A stretch of DNA of 57,723 bases from positions 1 through 57,723 of the forward strand of contig CANSCI010000005.1 of NCBI GenBank assembly GCA_947645355.1, read 5' to 3'. A program made the translations under genes and the position numbers. The notes under the pieces were generated by a model that saw only the letters and a program-made list of their open reading frames with translations, had not been told where the DNA came from and did no database searches. Source of the stretch: an uncultured Dorea sp. (GTDB lineage Bacteria > Bacillota > Clostridia > Lachnospirales > Lachnospiraceae). Position 1 is the stretch's first letter. The number at the start of each line of letters is the position of its first letter. This document shows positions 8,454-16,704 of this stretch, piece by piece.

Positions 8454-10367
8454 ATGAAGAATATAATTATCGGCACAGCCGGCCATATTGACCATGGCAA
8501 GACGACCCTGATTAAAGCTTTGACCGGGAGGAATACCGACCGGTGGGAGGAGGAACAAAGGAGAGGGATCACCATCGACCTGGGGTTCACCTATTTTGAC
8601 CTTCCGGGCGGAGACCGCGCGGGGATTATTGATGTGCCCGGGCATGAGAAATTTATCAACAATATGGTTGCCGGTGTTGTGGGGATGGATATGGTTCTTC
8701 TTGTGATTGCGGCGGACGAGGGAATTATGCCGCAGACAAGGGAGCATATGGATATTTTGCATCTGTTGGGTATTGAAAAGAGCATCATCGTATTAAATAA
8801 ATGTGATCTGGTGGATGAAGAGTGGATGGAACTGGTGGAAGAGGAAGTGCAGGAAGAACTTAAGGGGACTTTCCTGGAGGGAGCGCCGGTCGCCAAAGTC
8901 TCCGCAGCATCAGGGGAAGGGCTTTTGGAGCTGATTGATCTGATTGCGCGTATGGCAGCTGAAGGTGTCACGGCAAAGGACACGCATACGATTCCCAGGC
9001 TTCCTATTGACCGTGCTTTTACCCTGTCAGGATTCGGGACGGTCATTACGGGGACACTGGTGTCCGGCACGATCACCAAAGAGGACATGCTGGAGATGTA
9101 TCCTTTAGGGAAGGAGTGCAAGATCCGGAGCATACAGGTGCACGGGCAGGACAGGAGTGAGTGCTGCGCGGGACAGCGTGTGGCTATTAATCTGTCAAAT
9201 GTAAAGAAAAAAGAAATTCGCAGGGGGTGTGTGCTGGCGCCGCCTAAAAGTATGAAGAATACAGATCTTCTTGATGTAAAGCTGAATATTCTCAAGTCTT
9301 CCGTGAGGGTGCTCACCAACCACACGCGGCTGCATTTTTTTACGGGGACAAGCGAGATCCTCTGTCGTGCAGTCCTGCTTGATAAGGAGGAGATTGGACC
9401 GGGGGAGAGCGGTTATGTACAGCTTCGCCTGGAGGAAAAAATTGCCGTGAGGCGGGGGGACAAATTCGTTGTGCGTTTCTATTCTCCGATGGAGACCATC
9501 GGCGGCGGCGTGGTGCTGGAGCCGAACCCCGGAATCAAGAAACGGTTTCAGGACAAGGTGATCGAGGAACTAGAGCGCAAGGAGTCAGGCTCCACAGCAG
9601 ATGTGATCGAACTCCATGTGCGGGAACATGCAGATACACTGATAACATGTTCAGAACTGGCCAGGCTCACGGCACTTTCTGCCGCGGAGATACAGGAGGA
9701 TGTAAAAGAGCTTGAGGCACAGGGGCTGGTGGCAGTTTTCCCAATGCGCAAAGACACTTATGTATGGCATATGGATTCTGAGAGGAATGCCGTCCAGGTA
9801 CTGAAAAAAGCGCTGAAGGCGTATGAGGATCAGTATCCGTACCGTTATGGTATGAAGAAGGCCGAGGTGCAGATGACGTATTTTAAGAAGATGAAGCCGA
9901 ACGTATTTGATAAGGTTCTGGAACGCCTGGAGTCAGAGGGACATATTAAGCGGACAGATGAATTTCTCGGTACCCCGGAGTTCGAGGTATGCAAAGATCA
10001 ACTGTATGAGGATGCTGCGGGCATCATGCTGCGGGCATTTGAAAAGGCCGGATATGACTTCGTCCGATACTCTGAGATTGACTTGGGAGGGATCAAACGG
10101 GAGATCGCAGATGATATCTTAAATATCCTGTTGGAAGAGAAGAAGGCGGTGAAAGTAACGGAGGATATGTATACCCTGTCCTGTTATATGGAAAAGGCAA
10201 AAGACATTATTCAGGAGAGACTTAAAGAAGATCCGCTGATTACCATAGCGCAGGTAAGGGATATGTTTGAAACCAGCAGAAAAAGCGCCAAGCCGATCCT
10301 GGAATATATGGACAGCATTAAGGTGACGAAAAAAACTGGCGCAGAGAGTGAGAGGGTGGCATACTAA
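8454..10367 (+). CDS. selB: Selenocysteine-specific translation elongation factor
   Basis: SelB delivers selenocysteinyl-tRNA to the ribosome at UGA codons next to a SECIS hairpin. The 637-residue protein opens with a GTPase domain: P-loop GHIDHGKTT (10-18), DVPGHE near 60 and NKCD near 112. EF-Tu-like domains follow, and the C-terminal 250 residues are the winged-helix repeats that bind the mRNA hairpin. The ATG at 8454 follows the AGGAG at the end of selA and gives the usual [16 protein letters not shown] opening. An earlier in-frame start inside selA is less likely. The stop overlaps the start of the LysR gene by one base, so the two are translationally coupled. Confidence 0.97.
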   Translation: MKNIIIGTAGHIDHGKTTLIKALTGRNTDRWEEEQRRGITIDLGFTYFDLPGGDRAGIIDVPGHEKFINNMVAGVVGMDMVLLVIAADEGIMPQTREHMDILHLLGIEKSIIVLNKCDLVDEEWMELVEEEVQEELKGTFLEGAPVAKVSAASGEGLLELIDLIARMAAEGVTAKDTHTIPRLPIDRAFTLSGFGTVITGTLVSGTITKEDMLEMYPLGKECKIRSIQVHGQDRSECCAGQRVAINLSNVKKKEIRRGCVLAPPKSMKNTDLLDVKLNILKSSVRVLTNHTRLHFFTGTSEILCRAVLLDKEEIGPGESGYVQLRLEEKIAVRRGDKFVVRFYSPMETIGGGVVLEPNPGIKKRFQDKVIEELERKESGSTADVIELHVREHADTLITCSELARLTALSAAEIQEDVKELEAQGLVAVFPMRKDTYVWHMDSERNAVQVLKKALKAYEDQYPYRYGMKKAEVQMTYFKKMKPNVFDKVLERLESEGHIKRTDEFLGTPEFEVCKDQLYEDAAGIMLRAFEKAGYDFVRYSEIDLGGIKREIADDILNILLEEKKAVKVTEDMYTLSCYMEKAKDIIQERLKEDPLITIAQVRDMFETSRKSAKPILEYMDSIKVTKKTGAESERVAY

Positions 10368-11275
10368 TGAATTTGAAACAGTTAGAGGCTTTTGCAAGAG
10401 TGGCGGAAGGCAGAAGCTTTTCAAAGGCAGCGAAGGATCTGTTTCTGACGCAGCCGACTGTCAGCGCCCATATTGCGGCGCTGGAGAAGGAATTAAATGT
10501 AAGGCTGTTTGTGAGGAATACAAAGGAGGTCAGCCTGTCGGAGGATGGGGCTCTGCTTTATAAATACGCCAAGCAGATGGTAGAACTGCAGAAAAAAATC
10601 GAGGAATGCTTTGATTCAGGAAAAGGGGAGAAAAAGCATGGGATTACGATCGCAGCTTCCACCATTCCGGCTCAGTATCTGCTCCCCGGAGTGTTGATGC
10701 GTTTTAATGAGCGTTACCCGGAAGAGCAGATTAAGATTGTGGAGACAGACAGCAGCAAAGTGATCCTGCAGATTATAGATCATATGGCAGATGTAGGCTT
10801 TACAGGAACGGTGCTGGAGAAAAAGCACTGCAAATATATTCCGTTTTATAAGGACCAGCTGGTCATCATCACTCCGAATACCGAGAAATACAGAAGGCTG
10901 AAGGAGGAGCGGGCAGGAGATATTACCTGGCTGAAGGATGAGCATGTGATTATGCGGGAGGAAGGCTCGGGTACCAGAAAAGAAGCAGAGGCGCAGTTGA
11001 AGGTGGCCGGGGTCAAGATGTCGGAGCTTGATATTATTGCAAGTATTGAGAACCAGGAGACCATCAAGAAGTCAGTGCGTCAGGGAATGGGGGTTTCAGT
11101 ACTGTCAAGGCTGGCTGCGAATGATGAGGTGAGCTCCGGAGATCTTTTGACATTTCCGATTCCGGAGAGTGACGAAGGGCGCGATATCAACCTTGTGTAC
11201 AACAAAAATGCCCAGATGTCGCGGAGCGCGGAGCGATTCATTAAAGTGGTAAAGGAAGAATACGGATTGGAATAA
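10367..11275 (+). CDS. LysR-family regulator linked to selenium metabolism
   Basis: A 302-residue LysR-type regulator. The N-terminal winged helix reads [20 protein letters not shown], with the recognition helix in LTQPTVSAHIAALEKEL (about 27-43). A periplasmic-binding-protein-like effector domain follows from about residue 90. Its start overlaps the selB stop (TAATG), so it is produced with the selenocysteine machinery. LysR proteins in this position in clostridial genomes are annotated as selenium-metabolism associated. It is the best candidate to bind the 19-bp dyads at the sel, yedE and prd promoters. The effector is unknown; a selenium or proline-derived signal is possible. A terminator follows at once. 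Confidence 0.9.
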   Translation: MNLKQLEAFARVAEGRSFSKAAKDLFLTQPTVSAHIAALEKELNVRLFVRNTKEVSLSEDGALLYKYAKQMVELQKKIEECFDSGKGEKKHGITIAASTIPAQYLLPGVLMRFNERYPEEQIKIVETDSSKVILQIIDHMADVGFTGTVLEKKHCKYIPFYKDQLVIITPNTEKYRRLKEERAGDITWLKDEHVIMREEGSGTRKEAEAQLKVAGVKMSELDIIASIENQETIKKSVRQGMGVSVLSRLAANDEVSSGDLLTFPIPESDEGRDINLVYNKNAQMSRSAERFIKVVKEEYGLE

Positions 11276-11276
11276 C

Positions 11277-11319
11277 AAAAAGCGCCGAGTATAGAAAATA
11301 TCTATAAAAGGCGCTTTTT
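11277..11319 (+). terminator. Terminator after the sel operon, with a dyad in its loop
   Basis: AAAAAGCGCC (11277-11286) pairs with GGCGCTTTTT (11310-11319), followed by ATTTTTTATTT. The loop contains the 19-bp dyad at 11289-11307. Confidence 0.85.
11289..11307. promoter_or_regulatory. 19-bp dyad upstream of the aminotransferase/yedE operon
   Basis: GTATAGAAAATATCTATAA matches the best copy at 17 of 19 positions. Its centre (11298) is 60 bp before the -10 at 11358, the same geometry as at the sel operon promoter. It also forms the loop of the sel terminator. Confidence 0.6.
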
Positions 11320-11333
11320 ATTTTTTATTTCAA

Positions 11334-11363
11334 TTAGACGTAATGCGGCAGAGAGTCTATACT
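11334..11363 (+). promoter_or_regulatory. Candidate promoter of the aminotransferase/yedE operon
   Basis: TTAGAC (11334-11339) and TATACT (11358-11363) are 18 bases apart, with the gene start 49 bases downstream. The suboptimal -35 would suit an activated promoter. Confidence 0.55.
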
Positions 11364-11411
11364 TATAAGTGCAGATGGAAATGGTTTCCGCTGCCTGAAA
11401 GGACAAGAATT

Positions 11412-12548
11412 ATGATTTATATGGATAATGCAGCGACAACAATGCGCAAACCAAAGGAAGTAATAGATGCGGTAGTACAGGCAATGAGTTCTATGGGGAA
11501 TGCCGGGCGGGGTGCCAATGAAGCTTCACTGAGCGCTTCCCGGGTCATCTACGATACCCGTGAGCAGCTTTGCCGTTTTTTTCATGCTGAGAATCCGAGG
11601 CAGATCGTATTTACAGGGAATTCCACAGAGAGTCTGAATATAGCGATCAAAGGGATTCTGAACCCGGGAGACCATGTGGTGACTACCATGCTGGAGCACA
11701 ATTCTGTATTGAGACCGCTCTATGAGATGAAGGACAGGGGAGTTGATCTGACCATAGTAGAAAGCAGCGAAAAGGGGACGCTGGATCTGAAGGCTTTGGA
11801 GGATGCAGTTACTCCCAGGACCCGGATGGTGATCTGTACCAACGGCTCTAACCTGACAGGGAATTATATTCCCCTGGAGCCGGTCAGTGAGATTGCGCAT
11901 AAGAACGGGGCATTGTTTGTAGTTGATGCCTCCCAGACCGCAGGTGTATTTCCGATAGATGTTGTCAAAATGGGGATCGACGTACTGTGCTTTACCGGTC
12001 ATAAGGGGCTTTTAGGGCCGCAGGGAACCGGCGGAATGTACGTAAGGGAAGGGCTTCCTATACGGCCGCTGAAATCAGGCGGAAGCGGCGTTCAGACATA
12101 TAGCAGGACACATCCGGCAGAAATGCCGACTGCCCTCGAGGCAGGAACCTTAAATGGGCATGGCATCGCAGGCCTTCATGCAGCCATGCAGTACCTGGAA
12201 GAAACGGGCGTGGACCACATCCGCGCCCGTGAACAGGACCTTATGTGGAGATTCTACGAAGGCGTGAAGGAGATACCGGGCGTAAAAGTGTACGGGGATT
12301 TCAGTACGAAGGAGCGCTGTGCAATTGTTGCGCTGAACATCGGTGATTATGATTCTTCAGAAGTGAGTGATGAACTTCTTACAGAATATAATATTTCGAC
12401 AAGGCCGGGAGGACACTGTGCACCGCTTATGCACAAGGCTCTTGGAACGGTAGAACAGGGGGCAGTGAGGTTCAGTTTCTCGCATTATAACACTGAAGAA
12501 GAAATAGAGATTGCCATAAAGGCAATTCGAGAGCTTGCAGAGGATTAA
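11412..12548 (+). CDS. Class V aminotransferase, cysteine desulfurase/selenocysteine lyase type (EF2568-like)
   Basis: A 378-residue PLP enzyme of the NifS/SufS fold. The opening MIYMDNAATTMRKP is typical, the PLP lysine is Lys198 in FTGHKGLLGPQGTG, and a conserved Cys336 lies in RPGGHCAP, where desulfurases place the sulfur-accepting cysteine. It resembles the EF2568 subfamily, known from selD neighbourhoods in selenium-using bacteria. It may free sulfur or selenium from (seleno)cysteine for delivery to SelD, but this is unproven. The ATG at 11412 follows AAAGGA; a start 23 codons earlier would include the promoter region and is less likely. It heads a four-gene unit with yedE, a TusA-like gene and a DUF3343 gene. 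Confidence 0.88.
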   Translation: MIYMDNAATTMRKPKEVIDAVVQAMSSMGNAGRGANEASLSASRVIYDTREQLCRFFHAENPRQIVFTGNSTESLNIAIKGILNPGDHVVTTMLEHNSVLRPLYEMKDRGVDLTIVESSEKGTLDLKALEDAVTPRTRMVICTNGSNLTGNYIPLEPVSEIAHKNGALFVVDASQTAGVFPIDVVKMGIDVLCFTGHKGLLGPQGTGGMYVREGLPIRPLKSGGSGVQTYSRTHPAEMPTALEAGTLNGHGIAGLHAAMQYLEETGVDHIRAREQDLMWRFYEGVKEIPGVKVYGDFSTKERCAIVALNIGDYDSSEVSDELLTEYNISTRPGGHCAPLMHKALGTVEQGAVRFSFSHYNTEEEIEIAIKAIRELAED

Positions 12549-12623
12549 GACCGGCTTTAGACAGTGCTTTGCTGCCGGCGGGAGGACTTTGCAGGAAATG
12601 AGAGAACAAGAGGAGGAATGAAT

Positions 12624-13724
12624 ATGAATTTATCAGATTCAAAGAAAAAACTGGCACTGGCCGGTGTCGTGTGCGGACTTGTAGCGGTATGTCTTGCGCT
12701 TATGGGCAATCCGGCAAACATGGCATTCTGTATTGCATGCTTTATCCGTGATACCGCGGGTGCATTCGGGATGCATCAGGCAGAAGTGGTACAGTATGCA
12801 AGACCGGAGATTATCGGTCTGGTACTGGGGTCATTTCTGATTTCAGCAGCAACGAAGGAATATCGTTCAACTGCGGGGTCATCCCCGATGATCCGTTTTG
12901 TACTTGGTGTGATTATTATGATCGGTGCGCTGGTATTCCTTGGATGCCCGCTCCGTATGATTATCCGTATGTCAGCAGGCGACCTGAATGCATGGGTTGC
13001 TCTGGTCGGATTTATCCTTGGTATCGCAACAGGTGTTTTTGCACTGAAAAATGGTTTCAGCCTTGGAAGGGCTTATGCAACGAATAAAATAAATGGGGCG
13101 GTACTTCCGATGATCGTTACAGGTATCCTTGTGCTTGCGCTTGCTACCTCTCTTTTAAAAGCAAGTGAGGCGGGACCGGGAAGTATGCATGCTCCGGTTA
13201 TTGCGTCCTTAATCGGCGGCCTTGTATTTGGGGCATTCGCGCAGAAGTCCAGAATGTGCTTTGCAGGAAGCATGCGAGACGTCATACTGATGAAGAACTT
13301 TGATTTGCTCTCAGTAATCGCAGGTTTATTCGTTGTATTATTGATCTTTAATATTGCCACCGGGCGTTTTGTTGCCGGATTTAACACACCGGGGGTAATT
13401 GCACATTCTGAGCATCTGTGGAATATCCTTGGTATGTATACCGTCGGTTTTGCCGCAGTCCTGGCAGGCGGATGCCCGCTTCGTCAGCTGATTTTAGCCG
13501 GACAGGGGTCGTCAGACGCAGCAGTTACTGTTGTCGGTATGTTTGTGGGCGGAGCAATGTGCCACAATTTTGGGCTCGCAGCAAGCGGAACATCTCTGAA
13601 TCCTGAGACAAAAGAGCTGGTTGCAGGCGCCGTGCCGCCAAACGGTAAGATTGCATGTATTATTTGTATCATCATCTGCTTCGTTATTGCATTTACGTGC
13701 AAGAGAGAAGATGCAAAAAAGTGA
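12624..13724 (+). CDS. yedE: YedE-family putative selenium transporter
   Basis: A 366-residue integral membrane protein with about ten hydrophobic segments and two YeeE/YedE (thiosulfate/sulfur transport) repeats. Repeat signatures are LGCPLRMIIRMSAGD near residue 110 and AGGCPLRQLILAGQGS near residue 285. Conserved cysteines also occur in MAFCIACFIRD and KSRMCFAGSMRD. Such YedE proteins co-occur with yedF and selD and are presumed to import a selenium or reduced-sulfur species. The ATG at 12624 lies 7 bases after AGGAGG and is preferred; the ATG at 12618 is only one base from it. The TusA-like gene starts 49 bases downstream. Confidence 0.92.
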   Translation: MNLSDSKKKLALAGVVCGLVAVCLALMGNPANMAFCIACFIRDTAGAFGMHQAEVVQYARPEIIGLVLGSFLISAATKEYRSTAGSSPMIRFVLGVIIMIGALVFLGCPLRMIIRMSAGDLNAWVALVGFILGIATGVFALKNGFSLGRAYATNKINGAVLPMIVTGILVLALATSLLKASEAGPGSMHAPVIASLIGGLVFGAFAQKSRMCFAGSMRDVILMKNFDLLSVIAGLFVVLLIFNIATGRFVAGFNTPGVIAHSEHLWNILGMYTVGFAAVLAGGCPLRQLILAGQGSSDAAVTVVGMFVGGAMCHNFGLAASGTSLNPETKELVAGAVPPNGKIACIICIIICFVIAFTCKREDAKK

Positions 13725-13773
13725 TTGAAATATTGTTGTATACATAGTATTCTAGGAAAGAAGGTAAAATAAT

Positions 13774-13977
13774 ATGAAGGAAGTAGATGCAAGAGGTCTT
13801 TCTTGTCCCGAGCCGTTAATGTTGACAGCAAATGCGCTGAAGGGTGCGACGGAGGCTGTAAAGGTGCTGGTTTCTGAACCGCATCAGAAGATGAATGTTG
13901 AGAAGTATGCCAGGGATCACGGCAAGAAATCAACTTCTACGGAGAAAGACGGATATTTCGAAGTGGTGATCGAGTAG
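13774..13977 (+). CDS. TusA-family sulfur/selenium carrier
   Basis: A 67-residue stand-alone TusA-like domain beginning MKEVDARGLSCPEP. Cys11 in the CPEP motif is where TusA proteins carry a persulfide. It follows the YedE transporter, and fused or adjacent YedE/TusA pairs are common in selenium loci, so it probably takes the imported chalcogen to the next acceptor. It parallels the N-terminal domain of the larger YedF at 5220, so the region has two TusA domains. The DUF3343 gene starts three bases after its stop. Confidence 0.9.
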   Translation: MKEVDARGLSCPEPLMLTANALKGATEAVKVLVSEPHQKMNVEKYARDHGKKSTSTEKDGYFEVVIE

Positions 13978-13980
13978 ATA

Positions 13981-14217
13981 ATGAGAAAGAAAGAATTAAA
14001 ATTAGTCGTGACATTTCACACAACTGCCGATGCGATGGCAATGGAAAAAGCGTGCAGGGAGCAGGAAGTACCGGGGCGTATCATTCCGGTGCCGAGGACG
14101 ATCTCAGCAGGGTGCGGACTTGCATGGTGCGCGGGTCTTGAAGACAGGGAGCAGATAGCTGCCATGATGAAAAAGACCGGAATTGAGGAAGAAGACATGC
14201 ATGAGTGCATGGTGTAA
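13981..14217 (+). CDS. DUF3343 small protein, putative Se/S carrier
   Basis: A 78-residue protein of the DUF3343 family. It has a ferredoxin-like pattern starting LKLVVTFHTTADAMAMEKAC and a conserved tail segment ISAGCGLAWCAG with two cysteines. Family members sit with YedE, YedF or TusA proteins and are called putative Se/S carriers, though no biochemical role has been shown to my knowledge. It closes the four-gene unit and is followed by a terminator. Confidence 0.85.
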   Translation: MRKKELKLVVTFHTTADAMAMEKACREQEVPGRIIPVPRTISAGCGLAWCAGLEDREQIAAMMKKTGIEEEDMHECMV

Positions 14218-14279
14218 GATTTTCTTCGCTGTGCAAAAACAGAATCAGCGTTTGTTGTGCAGTAAGATGAGGAATGTGA

Positions 14280-14337
14280 AAAAGACGGGAACTTCCGGTT
14301 GGGTTGTGGATGCCCAATGCAGGAACTCCCGTCTTTT
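14280..14337. terminator. Terminator closing the yedE unit, possibly bidirectional
   Basis: AAAGACGGGA (14281-14290) pairs with TCCCGTCTTT (14327-14336), with a second short stem (TTCC/GGAA) inside. T runs flank it on both strands, so it may also serve the convergent TetR gene. Confidence 0.75.
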
Positions 14338-14360
14338 CGGGTTTGTCTGGATTCATTTTC

Positions 14361-14954
14361 TTAGACTCCTTCGGTAAAAGTTTTTAACACATGGGGCAGC
14401 AGTCTGTCACTGTATTCTGTCAGTGAGTATTTCCCTTTGAACAGCGACCAGTCATAGAGCAGGGCTCTCTCATACATAGCATAGATGTGCATCAGTTCCT
14501 CGGCGGAGCTGGTGTTTTTGAATTCTCCGCTTTTCAGGCCTTCATCTATAATATCTGTCAGCCATTTGAAATAAAAGCGTTTCTGATCAGAGAGGGATTT
14601 TTTATCCTTTGTGGTCAGCTGGGAGGAGTACAGATAAGCCAGAAGGCGGATATCTACGCTGGTCTCGATCATGTAAAAAAGCTCGTGGTTCAAAAACATA
14701 AGCTTGTCGCAGGCCGAGAGGGACGGGTCTATGACAGCGGCTAATTCCTCATACTTCTGGTCAAACAGGTAGGACAGAGAATTAAGGAGCGCTTCTTTTC
14801 CCTTGAAGTAATGGTAAAAGGTTCCTTTGGATGTCTTGGAAGCTGTGATAATGTCCTCTACAGTTGTATGGTCATATCCTTTCTTATAAAATAAATTCCA
14901 TGCCGCCTTCACAATGCGGCTTTTGGTGGACTGGCGTTTTCGTGGCATCTGCAT
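14361..14954 (-). CDS. TetR/AcrR-family transcriptional regulator
   Basis: A 197-residue repressor of the TetR type. The N-terminal helix-turn-helix covers about residues 12-58, with FYKKGYDHTTVEDIITASKTSKGTFY-type text ending in YHYFKGKEALL. The C-terminal helical part is a ligand and dimer domain of unknown specificity. Two starts are possible, the ATG at 14954 or the one two codons later at 14948; both are near AAAGGA. The gene is convergent with the selenium unit, and its own 5' side faces the end of prdF. No transporter gene is adjacent, so its target is not evident. Confidence 0.88.
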   Translation of the reverse strand: MQMPRKRQSTKSRIVKAAWNLFYKKGYDHTTVEDIITASKTSKGTFYHYFKGKEALLNSLSYLFDQKYEELAAVIDPSLSACDKLMFLNHELFYMIETSVDIRLLAYLYSSQLTTKDKKSLSDQKRFYFKWLTDIIDEGLKSGEFKNTSSAEELMHIYAMYERALLYDWSLFKGKYSLTEYSDRLLPHVLKTFTEGV

Positions 14955-15030
14955 TCATTCCTTTCTGTTGTTAAGGCCGTGTAAGCATAAAACGCATGAC
15001 CTCAGCGTCATATAATAGTCATATAATAAT

Positions 15031-15058
15031 AGAAGCGGATTATCACGAATCCGCTTCT
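15031..15058 (-). terminator. Terminator of prdF
   Basis: AGAAGCGGATT (15031-15041) pairs with AATCCGCTTCT (15048-15058). It lies 30 bases past the prdF stop on the minus strand and is followed by an AT-rich run. Confidence 0.75.
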
Positions 15059-15087
15059 AAAAAATTACAATAGTGTCAATTCGATCA

Positions 15088-16122
15088 TTAGCCTACCTGG
15101 AAACCATATTTCAATGGATCTGTAGGATCAATCAAGTATGTAGCTACACCTGTCAGGTAGCAGCTTCCTGTGATCATCGGGATAACCGCATCAAAATCAG
15201 CAACCTTTGTTGTCTCTTTGATTACGCCCTTGAACAGGCTTCCAATGAAGCTTTCATAGATGAATTCCTCGCCGACTTTGATCTCTCCCCAGTGGTGGAG
15301 GGTAGCGAGCTTAGCGCTTGTACCTGTTCCGCATGGAGAACGGTCAGCCATGGAATCTCCGAAAACAACTACGTTTCTCATGTTAGCTTTGTCCGGGTTC
15401 GGCGTCGGGCCATAGAACTCAACAAGGTCAACAGTGTCGATATCAAGAAGTGGATGTTTTACAGGAATCTCTTTGTTGATGATCTCCATCATCGCCATAC
15501 CAAGTTTTGTGTACTCTGGTACTGTCTTTGCATTGATTTCGCCGATGTCAAGCTTTGTTGTGTCAACTAATGCAAAGAAGCTTCCGCCGAAGGAGATTGT
15601 AAATGGAATCTCTTTTCCGTCAACAGTCACAGAAAGATTCTCTTTATAAACAAATGCAGGAACGTTTGTCAATGTAACGCTTTCAACTTTTCCGTCCTTT
15701 ACGATAGCTGTTGTGCGGACTAATCCGGCAGGTGCATCAAGTACAACAGAGTTCTCGCCCTCTTTGGACTCAACAAGACCGGCCTCAATAGCAACTGTTA
15801 CAGCGCCGATGGTACAGTGGCCGCACATATTGAGGTATCCGCCTGTATCCATGAACATAACTCCAAAATCTGCCTCCGGATTTACAGGTTTGCAGAGGAA
15901 AGCCCCGAACATGTCGTGGTGTCCTCTTGGCTCAAACATCAGAGCTGTACGAACCTGATCATAATTTTCTTCCATCCATTTCTTTTTTTCGATCATTGTG
16001 TTGCCTTCCGGCTCAGGAAATCCGCCGATAACGATGCGGCAGAACTCTCCTACCGTGTGGGAATCAACAACCTGAAGGGCTGCCTCAAACCGGTCGAAGT
16101 TAACATTAGCTTTTAACTCCAT
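15088..16122 (-). CDS. prdF: Proline racemase
   Basis: A 344-residue cofactor-independent racemase that interconverts L- and D-proline, giving the D-isomer used by D-proline reductase. The two catalytic cysteines are Cys100 in NMCGHCTIG and Cys264 in DRSPCGTGTSA, as in the proline racemase/hydroxyproline epimerase family. The family also contains 4-hydroxyproline 2-epimerases, but the prd neighbourhood favours proline racemase. It is transcribed away from the tRNA(Sec)-prdC-prdA unit, whereas in Clostridioides difficile prdF ends the prd operon in the same direction. The ATG at 16122 follows AAAGGAGG. A perfect 19-bp dyad lies 28-46 bases upstream of the start. Confidence 0.95.
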   Translation of the reverse strand: MELKANVNFDRFEAALQVVDSHTVGEFCRIVIGGFPEPEGNTMIEKKKWMEENYDQVRTALMFEPRGHHDMFGAFLCKPVNPEADFGVMFMDTGGYLNMCGHCTIGAVTVAIEAGLVESKEGENSVVLDAPAGLVRTTAIVKDGKVESVTLTNVPAFVYKENLSVTVDGKEIPFTISFGGSFFALVDTTKLDIGEINAKTVPEYTKLGMAMMEIINKEIPVKHPLLDIDTVDLVEFYGPTPNPDKANMRNVVVFGDSMADRSPCGTGTSAKLATLHHWGEIKVGEEFIYESFIGSLFKGVIKETTKVADFDAVIPMITGSCYLTGVATYLIDPTDPLKYGFQVG

Positions 16123-16149
16123 AATAAAGTACCTCCTTTTGATGATTAA

Positions 16150-16168
16150 TTATAGAAAATTTCTATAA
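16150..16168. promoter_or_regulatory. Perfect 19-bp dyad upstream of prdF
   Basis: TTATAGAAAATTTCTATAA is a perfect palindrome with 9-bp arms around one base and is the best copy of the family. It contains T-N11-A (TAGAAAATTTCTA). It lies between the prdF start and any upstream promoter. A half-site, ATAGAAAATT, lies at 16250-16259. No clear sigma-A promoter for prdF was seen, and apart from these sites the 300 bases at 16123-16422 show nothing else. Confidence 0.65.
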
Positions 16169-16422
16169 GTTTTATAAAAACACGTTGAAAACCCCCATGT
16201 TTTCGCAGTGCCTTTTTCAGAAAACCTTCAAATAACCTTCACTAAAACGATAGAAAATTAACAATTAGACTACGTTCTAGTATCGCGTTTAGTCTGTTAC
16301 AATTATTATGTATGATAATCCTTGAAAAGTCAATGCTTTTTTGGTATTATAAAAATAAATAAAACTGTTGAAATATAGGAAAATATGTGTTAAGGTAAAT
16401 TGACATGAGATAAGTTTTATAT

Positions 16423-16520
16423 GGGGGTAGATGGGTGACTGGTGTGCCTCCTGGTCTTCAAAACCAGTGTTGGGCGTTAGGAGCGTCCTGGGTGGGTTCG
16501 ATTCCCACATGCCCTCGCCA
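16423..16520 (+). tRNA. selC: Selenocysteine tRNA (anticodon UCA)
   Basis: A 98-base tRNA with the anticodon arm CTGGT-CTTCAAA-ACCAG, so the anticodon is TCA, reading UGA. The T arm is GTGGG-TTCGATT-CCCAC. A long variable arm (GGGCG with CGTCC) and the encoded 3' end GCCA are present. The acceptor 5' strand GGGGGTAG pairs with ATGCCCTC through seven pairs, two of them wobbles; the eighth pair appears mismatched. The D arm did not resolve cleanly by eye. The length and long variable arm are tRNA(Sec) features. It lies between prdF and prdC, about 6 kb from selAB, and is on the prdC strand. Confidence 0.93.
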
Positions 16521-16559
16521 AAGAAGAACTATTCTCTGTTAAAAAAATAGCGAAATTAT

Positions 16560-16578
16560 TCATAGAAAATAACTATAA
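16560..16578. promoter_or_regulatory. 19-bp dyad between the tRNA(Sec) gene and prdC
   Basis: TCATAGAAAATAACTATAA matches the best copy at 16 of 19 positions. It is 127 bases upstream of the prdC start. No strong sigma-A promoter is visible at the expected spacing, which would suit an activator-dependent promoter. Confidence 0.55.
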
Positions 16579-16704
16579 ATATAAATAAACAGAACGGTGA
16601 TCTCATATTACATAATCAGGGAACGGAAATAATTGAAATAAGTGAACGGACTGTATAGAGTTTCGTTTTTTACTTATATTAAAAAAGAAAAGGAGAAATG
16701 TGTC

